DNA from: Larimichthys crocea
Lineage: Eukaryota; Chordata; Actinopteri; Sciaenidae
Direction: 5' to 3'
NCBI RefSeq assembly: GCF_000972845.2
Contig: NC_040017.1
Span: 22,405,606-22,469,605 of the forward strand
DNA length: 64,000 nucleotides
Made by a program: the position numbers and the translations under genes. Under the pieces are notes generated by a model, which worked only from the letters and a program-made list of their open reading frames with translations, searched no databases and was not told the origin of the DNA. Positions 47,540-59,439 of this stretch are shown here, one piece after another (position 1 is the stretch's first letter; each line of letters opens with the position of its first letter).

Positions 47540-47740
47540 AAGCTGCTCTGTTGATACAGGAAGTACAGTGTAATGTGCTCGACACATGGTGGGCGACAGA
47601 AGACAAAGCGTGACGAAACACGCCGCCCCATGTGATGAATCGGCTGGTGATGAATGCAGGTCCAGAACGGATTGCAGCGCTAGCTGTGCTTGGAGAAACA
47701 GCTTGCTGAATGGAAAAGAAAGAGAAACGGTATTACCTTG
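47540..47740. promoter_or_regulatory. CpG-bearing unique block (candidate element)
   Basis: A compact stretch with many more CpGs than its flanks (GTGCTCGACAC, GGGCGACAG, AAGCGTGACGAAACACGCCG). Both strands are open here, which is a composition effect. No promoter elements such as a positioned TATA box are evident. It could be a small CpG-rich regulatory element or chance. Confidence 0.2.
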
Positions 47741-47916
47741 TATTTGTGAAGACTCAAAATTTATTCTCAAACTTTTCTGATATTTATAAAAAATTGAAGT
47801 CAACTTCAGGTACACCGCATTCTTAACAATCCAAATCTGCTCTTATTCAGGTGTGATAAAAGATGAATGGTCAAATATTTTAGGTGCATGGCAGATTGTT
47901 CGCGATTAGTTTAGAT
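47741..47916. other. Short non-coding spacer
   Basis: Ordinary AT-rich sequence. Nothing is recognised. Confidence 0.4.
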
Positions 47917-47983
47917 AACACCTGCTAAACTTTATAAAAGAGCAGGTGTTGTCATGTGCAAATACTCTTGGCACATGCCAAGA
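47917..47983. other. Two adjacent perfect-stem hairpins, first with paired E-boxes
   Basis: AACACCTGCT (47917-47926) is the exact reverse complement of AGCAGGTGTT (47941-47950), with a loop containing the palindrome TTTATAAA. Each arm holds an E-box (CACCTG/CAGGTG). Sixteen bases on, TCTTGGC-ACAT-GCCAAGA (47966-47983) forms a second perfect 7-bp stem. No known RNA family is recognised. Confidence 0.6.
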
Positions 47984-50639
47984 ATTGGAGACACCAATAA
48001 CATGCTGTAAAAAGAATAAAAGTATTGCACAAATCTAAAATCAGTGCTCCGGGCAATCTGAAACAACTCCGCAACCATTCTTCCATCTCATCAAAGAAAT
48101 CTGTACGATCTCTGAAAACATGTTCTCCGCTTCAGAACTGGATGGCCAAAGCATCTAACAGCAGCATGTAACCCACTCAGACGCACGCAGTCATAAAAGG
48201 GTTTTTATAGTCTTGAATGGGATCAAAGAAAGAGCCCACAAATTTAATAATCCAATCATTATAACTACTCCAAAACACATATTAATCTAAATTTGATTGT
48301 ATGAAAACTTTTTTGCTCAAATTGCAAACCTACATTCCTTGGACAAATAAATTGTGCACTGTAGAAAAAGCAATCAAATAAAACATTGGTAAATGCCAGA
48401 ATTGGGTAGTAACAACACAAGAATGTGCATTACCTTGTATGCACTTTAAATCATTTTTTCTGTCCTTTTCTCTTGTTATATTGAAGTGAATGCAAGAGAG
48501 GAGAGTTGGCCTACTTTGTCTTCATGCCACAGACATTATACTTAAATTGAAATATTGAAGAAGTGACTTACCACCAGCTGTCGTCCGAATAAGGTCTGCT
48601 GTAATTCAACTGCAGTTATCCAGTTATAACACTATAACGCTGCAGTATGCACCTGTTCTATAAATCTTCAAATGCACATAACCATAATAAAAATAAGCAG
48701 TGACAAAAAGAAAGTGGGTGTCCATGACCAATTGTGTGTGTGTTTGCAGCTAATAATCCAGCAGCACACAATGGCTGTGATACTGAGTGACAATGGTTAT
48801 CCGTCCCATTTACGAGCATTACGGGAATAACACATCTTTACACTCACCTAACGACCACCCACAGCGTGTTTGACATCACCTCATGCAGCCTGCTGTTAGT
48901 TATGAATGATATATATATTTATTTTTTTTAAACCGGGGGAAATGGCGGCTACATTTGTGAAACATTTGTGAAGAGACATTATTGGGCCTTGCAGGCAACC
49001 TGGATGTTCGCAGAGTAGGTGTCATTTCCAGTTGAAGTGGCCATTGTGAAATGGTTTTATTGTGTCCCCATGGCTGCTTTTGTGGTTTGCCTCTGTGTTT
49101 CTTTTGTAATGCCAGAACAGAAGCCAAATAATTATGCAAAAATTAAACGCCGTTTCTTGTTTTTTGTGGTAAATACTCGTGCAGTAGAAGAGGAAAAAAA
49201 TGCTCATATGGTCTGAACTTACCAGCAGAATGCTTTTGAACTATAAATAACTATAAATAAATTGTGTACCAATGTGTTGCTTTTATTGTGTTTTTCTATT
49301 TCTCACGAATAACTTGCTGGTTACAAATAAAGCGACACTTTGTCATGGTTTCTCCCTCATATATTGAAAAGCACATGCATGTCACAGCCATTGACCTTAT
49401 GCATGTATGGAAGTGTAAATGATTGTCTGTCGGAGCTTGATGATTGAATGTTGAGCCATTTGTTGTGTTTCAACGCCTTTTGGTCAATGTGTGCTGAGAT
49501 TGTCTCTGTGACCCTGAATAATAATTAATGAATGAATTATTGTATTTATTGTTCTGCATGTTGTTTATTTCCCTATCTGATTAAACCAGCTATGTACAAG
49601 CTAGAGCCTGTTTTGGATGGGATAAGATTTTTGTTTAATGCCATCAGCTGAAAATCCACACGTGATGTGTGCTCTGTTGGCAAGTAAACTTCTGGGATTT
49701 TGTCTGTCTTTTGTCAAACTTGTATGAAATGAAATGAAATGAAATATCTCAATCATAAGCAAAATAAAAAATAAAAAAAAAACAGATACTGAACAGAATT
49801 TCAGCACTGACACTGCTCAGGATTGTTTCTAGGTAATTAAGTGTGTTATTACTAATTACTAATTTCTTCATTCAGCTTTAGATTATAACAGTACAGTAAA
49901 ATAACATATGTTTGAGTGGCTTAAACGTCAGCGTTCCTTAAAGGTTATTTTTTACAGAATGTAATCTCGCAGTTTGGGATAATGCCATTTTTTCTTCTGC
50001 CAAAAGTCATTGATGTTTTTTTCCTTCCTCAAAAGTAAATTAACTATGATTGTCATGCTTCTGTCTGTTGAGATTTCACAGTTCCTTTTCAGTTTTCCTT
50101 TTTTCATTTCATCCATGGATCATAAGTTGTTTATTTATTATATATTTTGAAAGCAAGATCCATTTGTTTTGACAGATGCTTGTTCTGGGGCAGCGGCCAA
50201 AGCTCAGCTTGATTTTCTGGATTGTCATGCAAGACTTGTGGTTTATACTTTGTTGTCAGACAAACAAAATTGTTCATTTGGCACATCGGCGAATAATTCT
50301 CTCTCCTCAAAGAGATGTAATTGTTGAACTTGTTTTTTATTTGTTTGTTTTTTTGTTCCTTTCGGAAGGAGGGACATTGATTTTTGCCTGAAATAGTCAG
50401 ACTAACAAGTAGGGCCAAAGCCCTGTCGTATAAACTCAGATGTAGTTCTAGAGTGGTTTTCAAATACTGCAGAGAGATGAATTGAGGGTGAATTCCAGGG
50501 ATGTTTGGATGGTGTAATCACAAGAATAACGGCAGGCATATTTCGAAAGATTGAGCAAGTTTTGCTTCGGGCGCGTTGGTTTAGTTTATGTGTCTGCCCT
50601 GATGTTGTGTTTCGAGGAGAAGAATTACTTGTGGGAGAT
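47984..50639. other. Non-coding sequence, mostly unique
   Basis: About 2.6 kb. Simple sequence is limited to a GAAAT pentanucleotide run of four copies (49725-49745), an A-rich run near 49780, a tandem AACTATAAAT pair near 49240 and T-rich runs near 48918 and 50350. The frames on both strands at 49019-49216 and 50131-50463 carry no domain. Confidence 0.4.
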
Positions 50640-51800
50640 TTTTAAGCAGGGCCGATCAGGAATCCCTTGAGATTTGACAAGTCATGCCCTTCATGCAGTA
50701 GCTGTTAATTATGTGTTTAATCATTTAGGATGTCTTTACTTTCAATCTTAATAACTCACCCTTTCCCCTCAAGCACTTAGCAAACGCAGTAGATTAGCAG
50801 TCATGTTTGAAGGTATATCTCTAAAGGTGATGGCAATGTCATTTTTCACAGGGGCATAAAAATTGGTGCCAGGCTGAGATTTTTATGTTGGCTTATAATG
50901 GAAATTAAAATGCATGTGAATTACAAAGTGGAACGGAAAGTTAAAAACACTATTCTATTTACTGTTGCTACAACAGGCCCGAGTGATCAGATTTAATCCT
51001 TGCAGGTAGCTAATAAGCTTTTATCACAGCAGAGGTTTGTTCCTTTCTTTGTGCGGGGATGGAGCTGTTAACAAACACGCTGCTCTCCTCGCTGACAGGG
51101 GTGTGTTTATTCAACTGTTTAACACCATTTCAAAGGTCCTGTCTGCTCTAAATACCTCTTCACGGAGCAACAATGCACAAATGATGTTGGGTTGATTGAG
51201 CTTTGAAATTAGGCAACCAATTCTTATTAATCCCTTGTTTTGACTATTTTTCCGTGAGCAAAATTCCCCAGTAAAGATCTGCTTTATTTAGTCGGAGGGT
51301 GTTTATCTTCTCACACACTTTACAAAAATTCCACCTCAGAGAACATCCAGAAAATGTGTCGAAGCCTCATGTGCTCCACATTTTCTCTTCACCGTGTTTT
51401 GGATTGAATGCCGCTTCATCTCTTGAGCTTTATTTTCTCAGCTTTGATAACGTTGAATTGTAGAAAATCTTTTTATCCACACAGATGTTTCCAGCAAACA
51501 GTCAGTAGTTAACAGTTCACACAGCCCTGCTCCGGCAGCTGGCGTTACCTCTGAGGACTGGTTCAATCACAGGAGGCTTTCATGTGTCAAAGAATTTGAA
51601 TAGTGACCTCTGTGACTCAGTGGCACGCTGGAGATGTGTTCTGCAGGTTGCAACGCTAATCTTGGCTGAAGTCTAAACAGGGAATTTATTAGCACTGCTG
51701 CGTACATGCATAACAAATTCCCATCTCAGCTACATTTTAAAAGCTTTTGAGTATTCTGGAGGTGTCTGCAAGGATATTTGGAGGTGAGTTTAATTAGAGC
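50640..51800. promoter_or_regulatory. Long unique candidate regulatory region (unconfirmed)
   Basis: About 1.1 kb without a simple repeat, transposon scrap or long open frame. It has balanced composition and several homeodomain-like words (GTTAATTATGTGTTTAATC near 50704, TTTAATTAGAGC near 51789). This is the longest block of its kind in the window and sits in a transposon-poor stretch. Conservation is the deciding test. Confidence 0.25.
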
Positions 51801-53044
51801 ACAACTCCCCTCTGCAGTGCTGGCAAAAGAATGCATAATAGCTCGAAGACACAAGAAAGCTTGTCATGGTTTTGATTTCTTTACTCTTCATTTTATTTCT
51901 TCAGTGTCCTAGAGGGTGGGTGTAAAAACTGAATAACTTTCTGTTGTGGGAAAGACAAGTATTATGGCAGACAAACAGCGGCTATACGTGCACCTCAGGC
52001 ACTCGAGTATTTCATACAAAAGAAGATCTCTCCCTCTCTCTCTCTAGCTTGTATGTAAATGCAGTGTTCAAATATGAGCCTACCTCATATATGAGAGTCT
52101 GTGGCATTACAACACAAAGGAAGGGGAATTGTTGGTCATGTATATCTTGGCCAAATGCTGGCTCCTTTAAACATTGCACTAAGTGATGGAAGTAAGCCAA
52201 GAAATAATTCATTATCGTTTAACTCCCAAAGCCATTGCAGCCATGAGCATATAATAATATAGGGACATACACATAACATTTGTATTATAGTTCAAATGTC
52301 AGTGAGTAAAATTAAAAAAAAAGGTAATTTTCTACTTGCCAGATTAAATCAATATTTATATCTTGGTGTGTAAGTGGGTGATAATAGATGGTCACATTCC
52401 CACCTCTTTTTAGTTACAGTCATTTTACCAGACCTTCCAGGGCTCCACCAAACGGTAATAACTGGGTTAATGGAGTTTTAATAACATGATCACATGAAGA
52501 AGATTTCCCCTGCTAAAGACTTTGTGTGGATTGAGCATACCTGTGAGAGACAGTTTTCAGTGTGAACAACAGTCTTATTCCCAGATTAGTCAGTGAGGAT
52601 TAGGAGCAATGAGCTCTCCCTCTCAGCTCAAACGGAGGACGGCAGCTTCTTGGTTAGTGAGAACGTCCTGTGTCTGAACAGCTTTGATAGAGATTCAGGG
52701 CAGCATGTGTAAGCTTTCTGACATTATTCACCTTTTTGAGGCTCTGTTTAAAAAACATTGCCATAAGATTTTCATGATGCGTGTGAGTGTGAGAATTGAG
52801 GTTTTCTGATACTTTGCAGATGAATAAAATATGACAGTCAAGGACATCTGTTTTGTTCTGCCACTAGCCCTATTTTAGATTATTAAAGGTCCAATAAGTA
52901 CTATTTTTACTGTCCCATGGCACAAAAAATGGCCTTAATACTATATGTCTGCAGGGTAGTTAACCAAGTCTTAACAATGACTTTGCTACAGACTAAGATT
53001 CCTTACGTTTAAAACTAAGCCAGAGAATGCACACATGCAATCCA
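51801..53044. other. Non-coding sequence with a small CT tract
   Basis: A CT-rich tract lies at 52027-52046. From about 52886, TTAAAGGTCCAATAAGTACT looks like the beginning of a teleost repeat, but similarity to anything I can recall is loose. Otherwise unique. Confidence 0.4.
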
Positions 53045-53200
53045 TTGTGTAATGTCAAAGGCTCATTTCACCCAAAAAACATATTCATATTTCATAATGT
53101 ACACCTAGCAATGAAGAGTTTAATCTTTACCTGATTTACATTTATGGCGCTTCTCCAGTACAATGAAGATTAATTCAATTTTGTTTGTAGTGAAAACTGT
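53045..53200 (+). repeat. Possible decayed teleost repeat ('TCATTTCACCCAAA' type)
   Basis: GTGTAATGTCAAAGGCTCAT, TTCACCCAAAAAACATATTC, ACACCTAGCAATGA and AGTACAATGAAGATTAATTC follow the order of a frequent teleost repeat ('tcatttcacccaaattacaaaaacatatttt...ctagcaatctag...aatacaatggaa'). Divergence is high and the assignment is from memory. Confidence 0.4.
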
Positions 53201-53529
53201 TGAGTGATGTAGTGGACTGTCTTGATATATTGTTCGTAGGAAGATGCATTGCGGAGCCAAATGTCATTGCTCTAAGCAGTATAACCAAAAATATTTTCAC
53301 CTCCATATCAAATTGGCTTTAGAACTTGCTATGCGAAACAAAAAGATCTGCATCTGCAAGGCTCCTAAAAGGCTAAAACAAAAACAAAACAAAGATGAAA
53401 CAGTGACCAGCAGGCAGGCATCATAGTTACTTAACCACATGAGGTGAATATAAAACTACAGAATTACTCTCTTGTGTTTGTTCCAAATCTTTGCCTTGCT
53501 CATCTGTTTTTTTTTTCCACATTCTCTAT

Positions 53530-53825
53530 TACCTCCACCTAGGAGGTTGTATTTTTGAATGCATAATTTTGTTTTTCTGTCAGCAGGATTACAGAAAAAC
53601 TTCTTGCCCAATTTTCATGAAATTTGGTGGAAGGGTGTAGCATGGCCGAGGAAGAACCCAGGATGGATGCACAAATTATTTTTCATCTCTTTTAACATTG
53701 CATGATAGGGTCAGATGTCATACAGACATAGTATATGGTGGTTGAGCTTACAGATTTGCATATTAGAGAGCACTAGACTCTTCGCCTTGGCAGAGATCTG
53801 CACTCTCGTTGTGCTTCTCTAGTTT
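53530..53825 (+). mobile_element. Interspersed repeat, CCTCC...GGAGGTT family (copy B, near full length)
   Basis: It starts TACCTCCACCTAGGAGGTTG and runs through TCTGTCAGCAGGATTACAG, CCCAATTTTCATGAAATTTG, GTGGAAGGGTGTAGCATGG, GGAAGAACCCAGGATGGATG, CACAAATTATTTTTCATC, TTTTAACATTGCATGATAGG and CGCCTTGGCAGAGATCTGCA to CTCTCGTTGTGCTTCTCTAG. The opening holds its own short palindrome (CCTCCACCTAGGAGG), and the CCTTGGCAGAG near the end echoes it. It is non-coding. Copy A at 1670-1803 is the same family on the other strand. Confidence 0.75.
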
Positions 53826-53959
53826 TACATGTAGGCTAACATGGAGTCAGGGAGGATTTTGAAGCAGGATCGAGAGTGCCATTGTTCTCTGTAGTGAGCT
53901 CTCAACATGGAAGCAGAGCAAACAGAAGGGTGACCTCTCTCTCTGTCTCTCTCTTGATG
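53826..53959. other. Short non-coding spacer
   Basis: Ordinary sequence with a CT run near 53936-53955. Nothing is recognised. Confidence 0.4.
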
Positions 53960-54250
53960 TGGCGTTCAGGTATGAATCAGACAGCCAGCTGTGACGGCTG
54001 ATCATGGAAGCTGTCAGCCAGGGAACTTTTCAAGGCAGCCCAGGTTCATCGCCAACTGCTTCCAAGATTGATGCCAGGGTTGCATTTGAAGGATTGCTCT
54101 GTGGTGCAGTCATTGGGCACGGAGATTTAGGCTCATCCATGGCAGAGCAATGATGACATGACTCATCATCGGAGAATTATATAGAGAGAAGGGCGATGGA
54201 AAACACAAGGGCCCCGTTCAATCAATCCTGTTTACTGGAAATTCAGAATG
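53960..54250. promoter_or_regulatory. Candidate conserved non-coding block (unconfirmed)
   Basis: Balanced unique sequence next to transposon debris. It contains ATGACATGACTCATCATC near 54152, whose TGACTCA core is an AP-1-like site. No domain-bearing frame. Confidence 0.2.
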
Positions 54251-55559
54251 AGCACCAAATTGGAGGATCAGAGTACAGTAAACAAGATGCCTGGAGCTGA
54301 CTTGCCTTTTCTTCACAGTGCTGCTGTTTGTTCGACAGTAGATTTTGTTTTTAACCGACTGTTGCTTGATGTGTTGAATAGCCCAGCATCCCAACGGTTC
54401 ACAAACAAACCAGCAAAAAATAATGGCTTAAGCAAACAGCAACAAAGCCCAAATTCCCAATGCATTTCTCTATTTTGTCCCACAACAGGCGATAAAAAAA
54501 ACCCTAGTTAAATTCTGTAGATGGAGGAAAACAAGCAACATTGGTTTAAAAAGATGCATTTCAGCAGAAATTTATGGAAATAGCTGAAACAGGATTCTGA
54601 GTACACAGTTGCTGTCCACAACAGGCTTGTTTAACAGTGCGTGGTATGGGGTGGAGTGCTGCAGTGTCATGGTGTCATACAGAAATGTCAAATGCTGTGT
54701 TAATATTTGGGTATGGTGCATCCATAATATGGCTCTTGATGAGGAAGGCATTTGTATTCTCAGACTAATACAGTGTGTTGTGCGACCTTAATTCAATAAC
54801 TGTTTTTCCCAAAAGATAAGTGTTGTCATTCTGTACCAACATAGCTTTAAAAATAGCATATACCCATATTTCTTGCTTCATTTATAATTTTTTTCATAGT
54901 CCATTACTTTCATCCCATCATTGTGTTATTTGACTTCCCAAAAGTGACTTGTGCCAAGTGATTTTTATTTATTTTTTTGAGGTGTAGATGGGCTTTCCAG
55001 ACAATTATTTTACCAGAGTGAACGATTAGCTTTCTAAACAAATTCATCTACCTATTCCCACCAAGGAGGACTGAAGGTCATCCATCTGTCTGGCTCTATT
55101 TTTTCTGCGCTTTGTTGTTGAGTTGCTTTTCCAATATGTGAGGAGAGTCATTCCGTTCAATACACCGCCTGCCCCGGCACTACTGCTCGGCACAGTGATA
55201 AATCACAACACAGAGAAACAGAACTTTATTTGCATTCAGCTTCCATCCACGTTTGAAGCCGCAGATTTGGAATTGAATTTTTTTTCCTCCTCCCAGCTCT
55301 CTTTCTCTTCAGCAAGAGGCTATGATCTCAGAGCTCTCAGCTATCTCCCTTGTTTTTCCAGGGAAACCTGATTCAGCTAGAATCTGTTAAAGCACAGAGA
55401 ACATTTGCATACCTGTATAAATGCCACTTGCAGGTTGCATGTTCTTGGCTCAGTGGCAGGAAATCCATATGGGAAGAAAAAAAAAATCCGTTTTAGTGCA
55501 GTAGTCTTTCAATCTAGCAAAAACATTAGAAAGCGCATGGTCATTTATGTCACCATAAG
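54251..55559. other. Non-coding sequence, no feature recognised
   Basis: Single-copy-looking. The frames 54248-54511 and 55123-55371 have no domain and no credible splice context. Confidence 0.4.
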
Positions 55560-55960
55560 TTATGGTGATTACGGTGAGAGGAGGGCGCTGCCGGGGCAGG
55601 CCCAGAGGATGCAACCCGCCACTAGATTTTGGAAGATAAACAGCAGGGCATGTGGCAGGATGTTGACTGGCTCCCTCCTGGCTTTGCAGGCTGCAAAGGG
55701 AATCTGTCACGTCAAAGAGGCCATAGCCTCCAGCACACTCCAGATTGCACCCTGTGCATACATACACACACAAACATACACACTCACACAAGCATGCCTG
55801 CTCAAGAGCTGGCCCCTTCCACTTGACCGCTCTTGGTGGCAGAAAAGGTATATACTCCGCGTGACAGTGGCACTCTGTTGTCCTCCTGGAGATGGAGCTC
55901 AGCCCCTGCAACCTGCCTCACAGTCGAGAGTTGGCCCACATCGAGCCTCGTGTGCTGTGA
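55560..55960. other. GC-richer patch with a CA-rich tract; long opposite frames unsupported
   Basis: The stretch is GC-richer than its flanks. An imperfect CA-rich tract sits at 55757-55791. Long frames exist on both strands (plus 55405-55986, 193 codons; minus 55450-55911, 153 codons). They overlap almost fully and run through the CA tract as Thr/His or Cys/Val residues. Neither has a recognisable domain. Low stop density from GC content explains both. I do not call a gene. Confidence 0.5.
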
Positions 55961-56670
55961 CCTTCATGTCCTACAAGCAGAGGTGAAAAGCTGAGCAATC
56001 CTGGAACGATACCTTTCAGCCAGCCTCATGCCGGACGATGTTTCCAATTAGAGATCTTTTTTTATTCATCTGTGAATCACATGAGTAAACAGTGTCGCCC
56101 ATGTGTAGAGCCAGGCTAATCTGCTTTACTCGATCCTGTTTGAAAATGACTGACAGAGTGTTGATAAAGCCCGTACAAATTCAAAGCTCAGGCTACTGGC
56201 TCTTCTGAAGGTGCCAAGAGATTTTTACCCCTGAATTGCCTTTCAGTTTGTGAGCCATCCTTTGAAAGCACAAGAACGGACTGATCACCCAATATTTTCT
56301 CAACATTAATTTGTTTATCTTGTTTTATTTATTCAAAGCTATACCAGAAAGTCAAACTAAAGACATGTCGGTTATTTTCAGAATGTCATATTCATCCAAT
56401 GTTTAGTAAAAACAGAATTATTAACAATTAATGAATTTAGGTAACAGGATGATTGAATATATTATTATTGTAAAAGTACAGGAAAACTCAACAATAGAAA
56501 TCATATTTAATGTGTTGATATACAGTAAATGTATGCAGTGACAGAATTTCAATGAATTTCAGTTTTTTAGCATATGTTGTGCCATTTGTAAGCTGCATAA
56601 AAAGGGATTTCCCCAATTCTCAAGAGACATCAAGCTTCTAAAACCACAAACTTCTAGCCTCTGCAATGCA
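55961..56670. other. Non-coding sequence, no feature recognised
   Basis: AT-rich single-copy-looking sequence. Nothing is recognised. Confidence 0.45.
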
Positions 56671-56704
56671 CTGTTGTTGTTGCTGCTGCCGCTGCTGCTG
56701 CTGC
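56671..56704. repeat. Interrupted CTG/TTG trinucleotide repeat
   Basis: CTG(TTG)3CTGCTGCCG(CTG)4C-type array, about eleven triplets, with interruptions. It is not inside a supported coding region. Confidence 0.9.
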
Positions 56705-57499
56705 ATGGATTTACATTACATCACCATAATCAAGGACGGAAAGTTTCACTGGAACAATGTTTTCCCTTTTCAAGAGTTATCCTAAGTTATAGGACATATA
56801 TATATATAGAGTAAGCATACAAAACTTCAACGTACCTGAATGCTTGTAGATCAATTTCAGTAGTGTAGCAGAATATTTTACTTTGTATTATGTATCTGTG
56901 TCCAGTAACTTGATAAATAGCAGTGAAATAACAGTTGAACAGTGTCCTCATACTGGTTGGCAATGCAAACATAGATTGCGCGTAGGTTCTAAAATATTTT
57001 AAAAAGTCAGCTCTCCAAACACATTTTTAGACCTTTTGGTTGCTCATTTCAGTCATTGCATCAAAAATTCTCAAATGAACAACGTGCCGAAAAATGTATT
57101 CCCTTTGCCTAATAGCTTTATTAATGCATGTTTCAGGTTGAAGGATGTCAGAATGCTTCACAAGATAATTATACAGGCAGGGATAGATACAATTTTATAG
57201 AATAATATTGACAACGTGTACACTTCAGAAGCTGCTGACAGAAATAACTGTTGAGTATAATTAACACTCTGAAAAGTTTCTTGATGGGGTTCTACTGTCT
57301 CAGCACAGCAGCTCTGGTTATAGGATTTTCTTTGGAGTCACACTTTACTTAAGTCATTAACAACCACCTCCACATACATGGTGTTATGCACTGCTGGCCT
57401 TAACACCATTAAATACATTAAGAATACCATGATTAGATCTTGAGTGAAGGCATTATGTGGAGAATTGATCTGATCCTTTGAATAATCATTCTAGCCCTC
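56705..57499. other. Non-coding sequence, no feature recognised
   Basis: AT-rich with a short TATATATATATA run at 56797. Nothing is recognised. Confidence 0.45.
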
Positions 57500-57800
57500 T
57501 TTAATACAGTCAATACAGTGGGCAGTAATGAGTAGCATGCAGGATTGTATTAGCGGTCCTTCGACACATCACTGGGTCCCAGATTGCTTCAGGCACAGAC
57601 ATCCCTCCTTGCTAGGCCTAATGAAGCATTGTGCGCTCCTGTGGCAGCCTACTTAATCTCCACACCATGGCTGCATTGTTTGAGGAGAAACCCTGTGTTG
57701 GGAAGTGTGGAGGTGTAAGCCCAACTTCCCATCAGGAGGTCACAGAGTCAACACACGGTGCCATCTGTTAAGGTGTTACGACTGTGGTTCAGTCAGAGTT
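57500..57800. promoter_or_regulatory. Candidate conserved non-coding block (unconfirmed)
   Basis: A balanced, repeat-free block without a long frame, set between AT-rich flanks. Support is compositional only. Confidence 0.2.
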
Positions 57801-59439
57801 GAATGCCATTCTTCTGAATGTGTCAGTGCTTTTAGACTTTGAGTGTTGATGAGTCACGTGTGGTGGTTGTCAAATTACTACAATTGTAACATCTGTAAAA
57901 TATTTTTCATTGTTCTCTGTTACCTAGATCTTTACCATGCTACTACCGGAGCTTTGACGGCACAAAATGATGAATTTCAATTGTTTTAAATTTCATAGGC
58001 TGTGTCTTTGGAGATAGGGAAGATGGCAAAAGTAATTTCTCACTCTCTCATGTCAAGACTGTATCTAGTGATTCTGTGATTTAAAAAAAAATATCTCTAA
58101 AGTTTCTCAATAAGAAGTCAAAGTTTCCGAATGAAAAGTAGAAGACAGGGGCCACTGGATCCTCCTTACATGGTCAAAAAGGCTTCTTTTTCAATATATT
58201 ATAAATATCTTTCTATTTCTGCATTGTTGCGCTGCTTCTGACAGGTTTGATTCGGAAGATTAAATTTAGTTCCCTGTTTGGGCACCAGCATATAATGAGC
58301 TGGCATATACAGCAGTTTTTTTTTTTGTTGAAAAGCCTACAGTTTTGACAGACAAAATAACGTTTTACTTTTCTTCAATCTACAATATTCAAGAGGGTTA
58401 GAGAGTAGGCAGTGCCAGTCGCAGCACTGTTTGGATGACACAGAAGCAGAGATACAAAAGAGAAGAAATATTTGTTGATGGCTACCACTGTAAGTTGGAT
58501 CGGCTCACTTGTCACAGTTTGCCACACTGGAAGCCAGCAGCACACATCCAGAAAAAAAAAAAAGTTTGACAGCTTCTTTGTCTCTGAAAATGCCAGAGCC
58601 CTGACACCACTGACGACGACTTGCTTTTCTTCTTTATGATTATAGAGTCCGCGACTGCTTCACCAGATGTCATCACACTGTTCTGTTTATGTTGGCATGT
58701 TGAGGAGTGAAACATTGTTATAGAAATGCATTACCACCCTTCATTAAACTGAGACCAATCGCAGGCAGGATTATGTAAATGAACCCTGATATGAGAATCA
58801 GTATGCCCAGGACAGAGAGCCAGCAGTGCCAAGAAGAGCTGGCTGGGAAGCTCTCAGTCGGAGCCAAGAGTCTCTGGCTCCAGCAGTGGAGAGCATGTGT
58901 TGGTCTCGATGTTGGAGTTACTTTGCATTTTTGCTCCTGACAGTCTTCATCATCCGTTTGGAAATCATGGAGGTAATTGGGGAATATGTCAGCGCAGAGA
59001 TAAAAAGGGAGTCATTAACTCTTCTTGGAGAAAGCTTTTTTTTCCTTATTGTTCTACAAATTCAGTTTAATGGTCCATTTTTAAGAACAGTCACAATGCA
59101 AATCAATCAAGTAATGACCTTAGCCATCTGTGTGTCTCCCTGTTCTTTTATCACATCAGACTGCCTGGTTACTATCTGGCACCAATACATAGGCGCATGT
59201 ATACAGATACAGAGAAGGAGGGTGACACCTAGTCATTAGCAGCATATTTTGGGAAAAAATCGCTTCTGTTCTGTTGCTGGAACTGTTGCAATTAATCTAC
59301 ACTGCTTGTTATTTCACAAAGAAATCTGAGCCTCCATGATAAGCCGACCACATTCTCTGTTGAGACAAAGTAAGGGATAAATTAAATACACACTTTTAGA
59401 TGTGACTGTAGACAATTGAAACAGTCTAATTCAGCACTT
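57801..59439. other. Non-coding sequence; frame 58826-59239 not supported
   Basis: Mostly unique. A T run is at 58315-58325 and an A run at 58551-58562. The plus frame 58826-59239 (137 codons) contains a hydrophobic stretch (YFAFLLLTVFIIRL) but no recognisable domain, no good start context and no splice signals that I can defend. Confidence 0.4.

Noticed and set aside
52886..53044. 'TTAAAGGTCCAATAAGTACT' as the start of a MITE related to the TTTAAAGGACC family
   Set aside because: Beyond the first few bases the sequence does not follow the two MITE copies at 19770 and 24751.
55405..55986. 193-codon plus-strand frame, with a 153-codon minus-strand frame over the same DNA
   Set aside because: They overlap on opposite strands, run through a CA-rich tract, have no recognisable domain and sit in a GC-richer patch where stops are rare.
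58826..59239. 137-codon frame with a hydrophobic segment
   Set aside because: No domain, no credible start or splice context. Hydrophobic runs arise easily from T-rich DNA.
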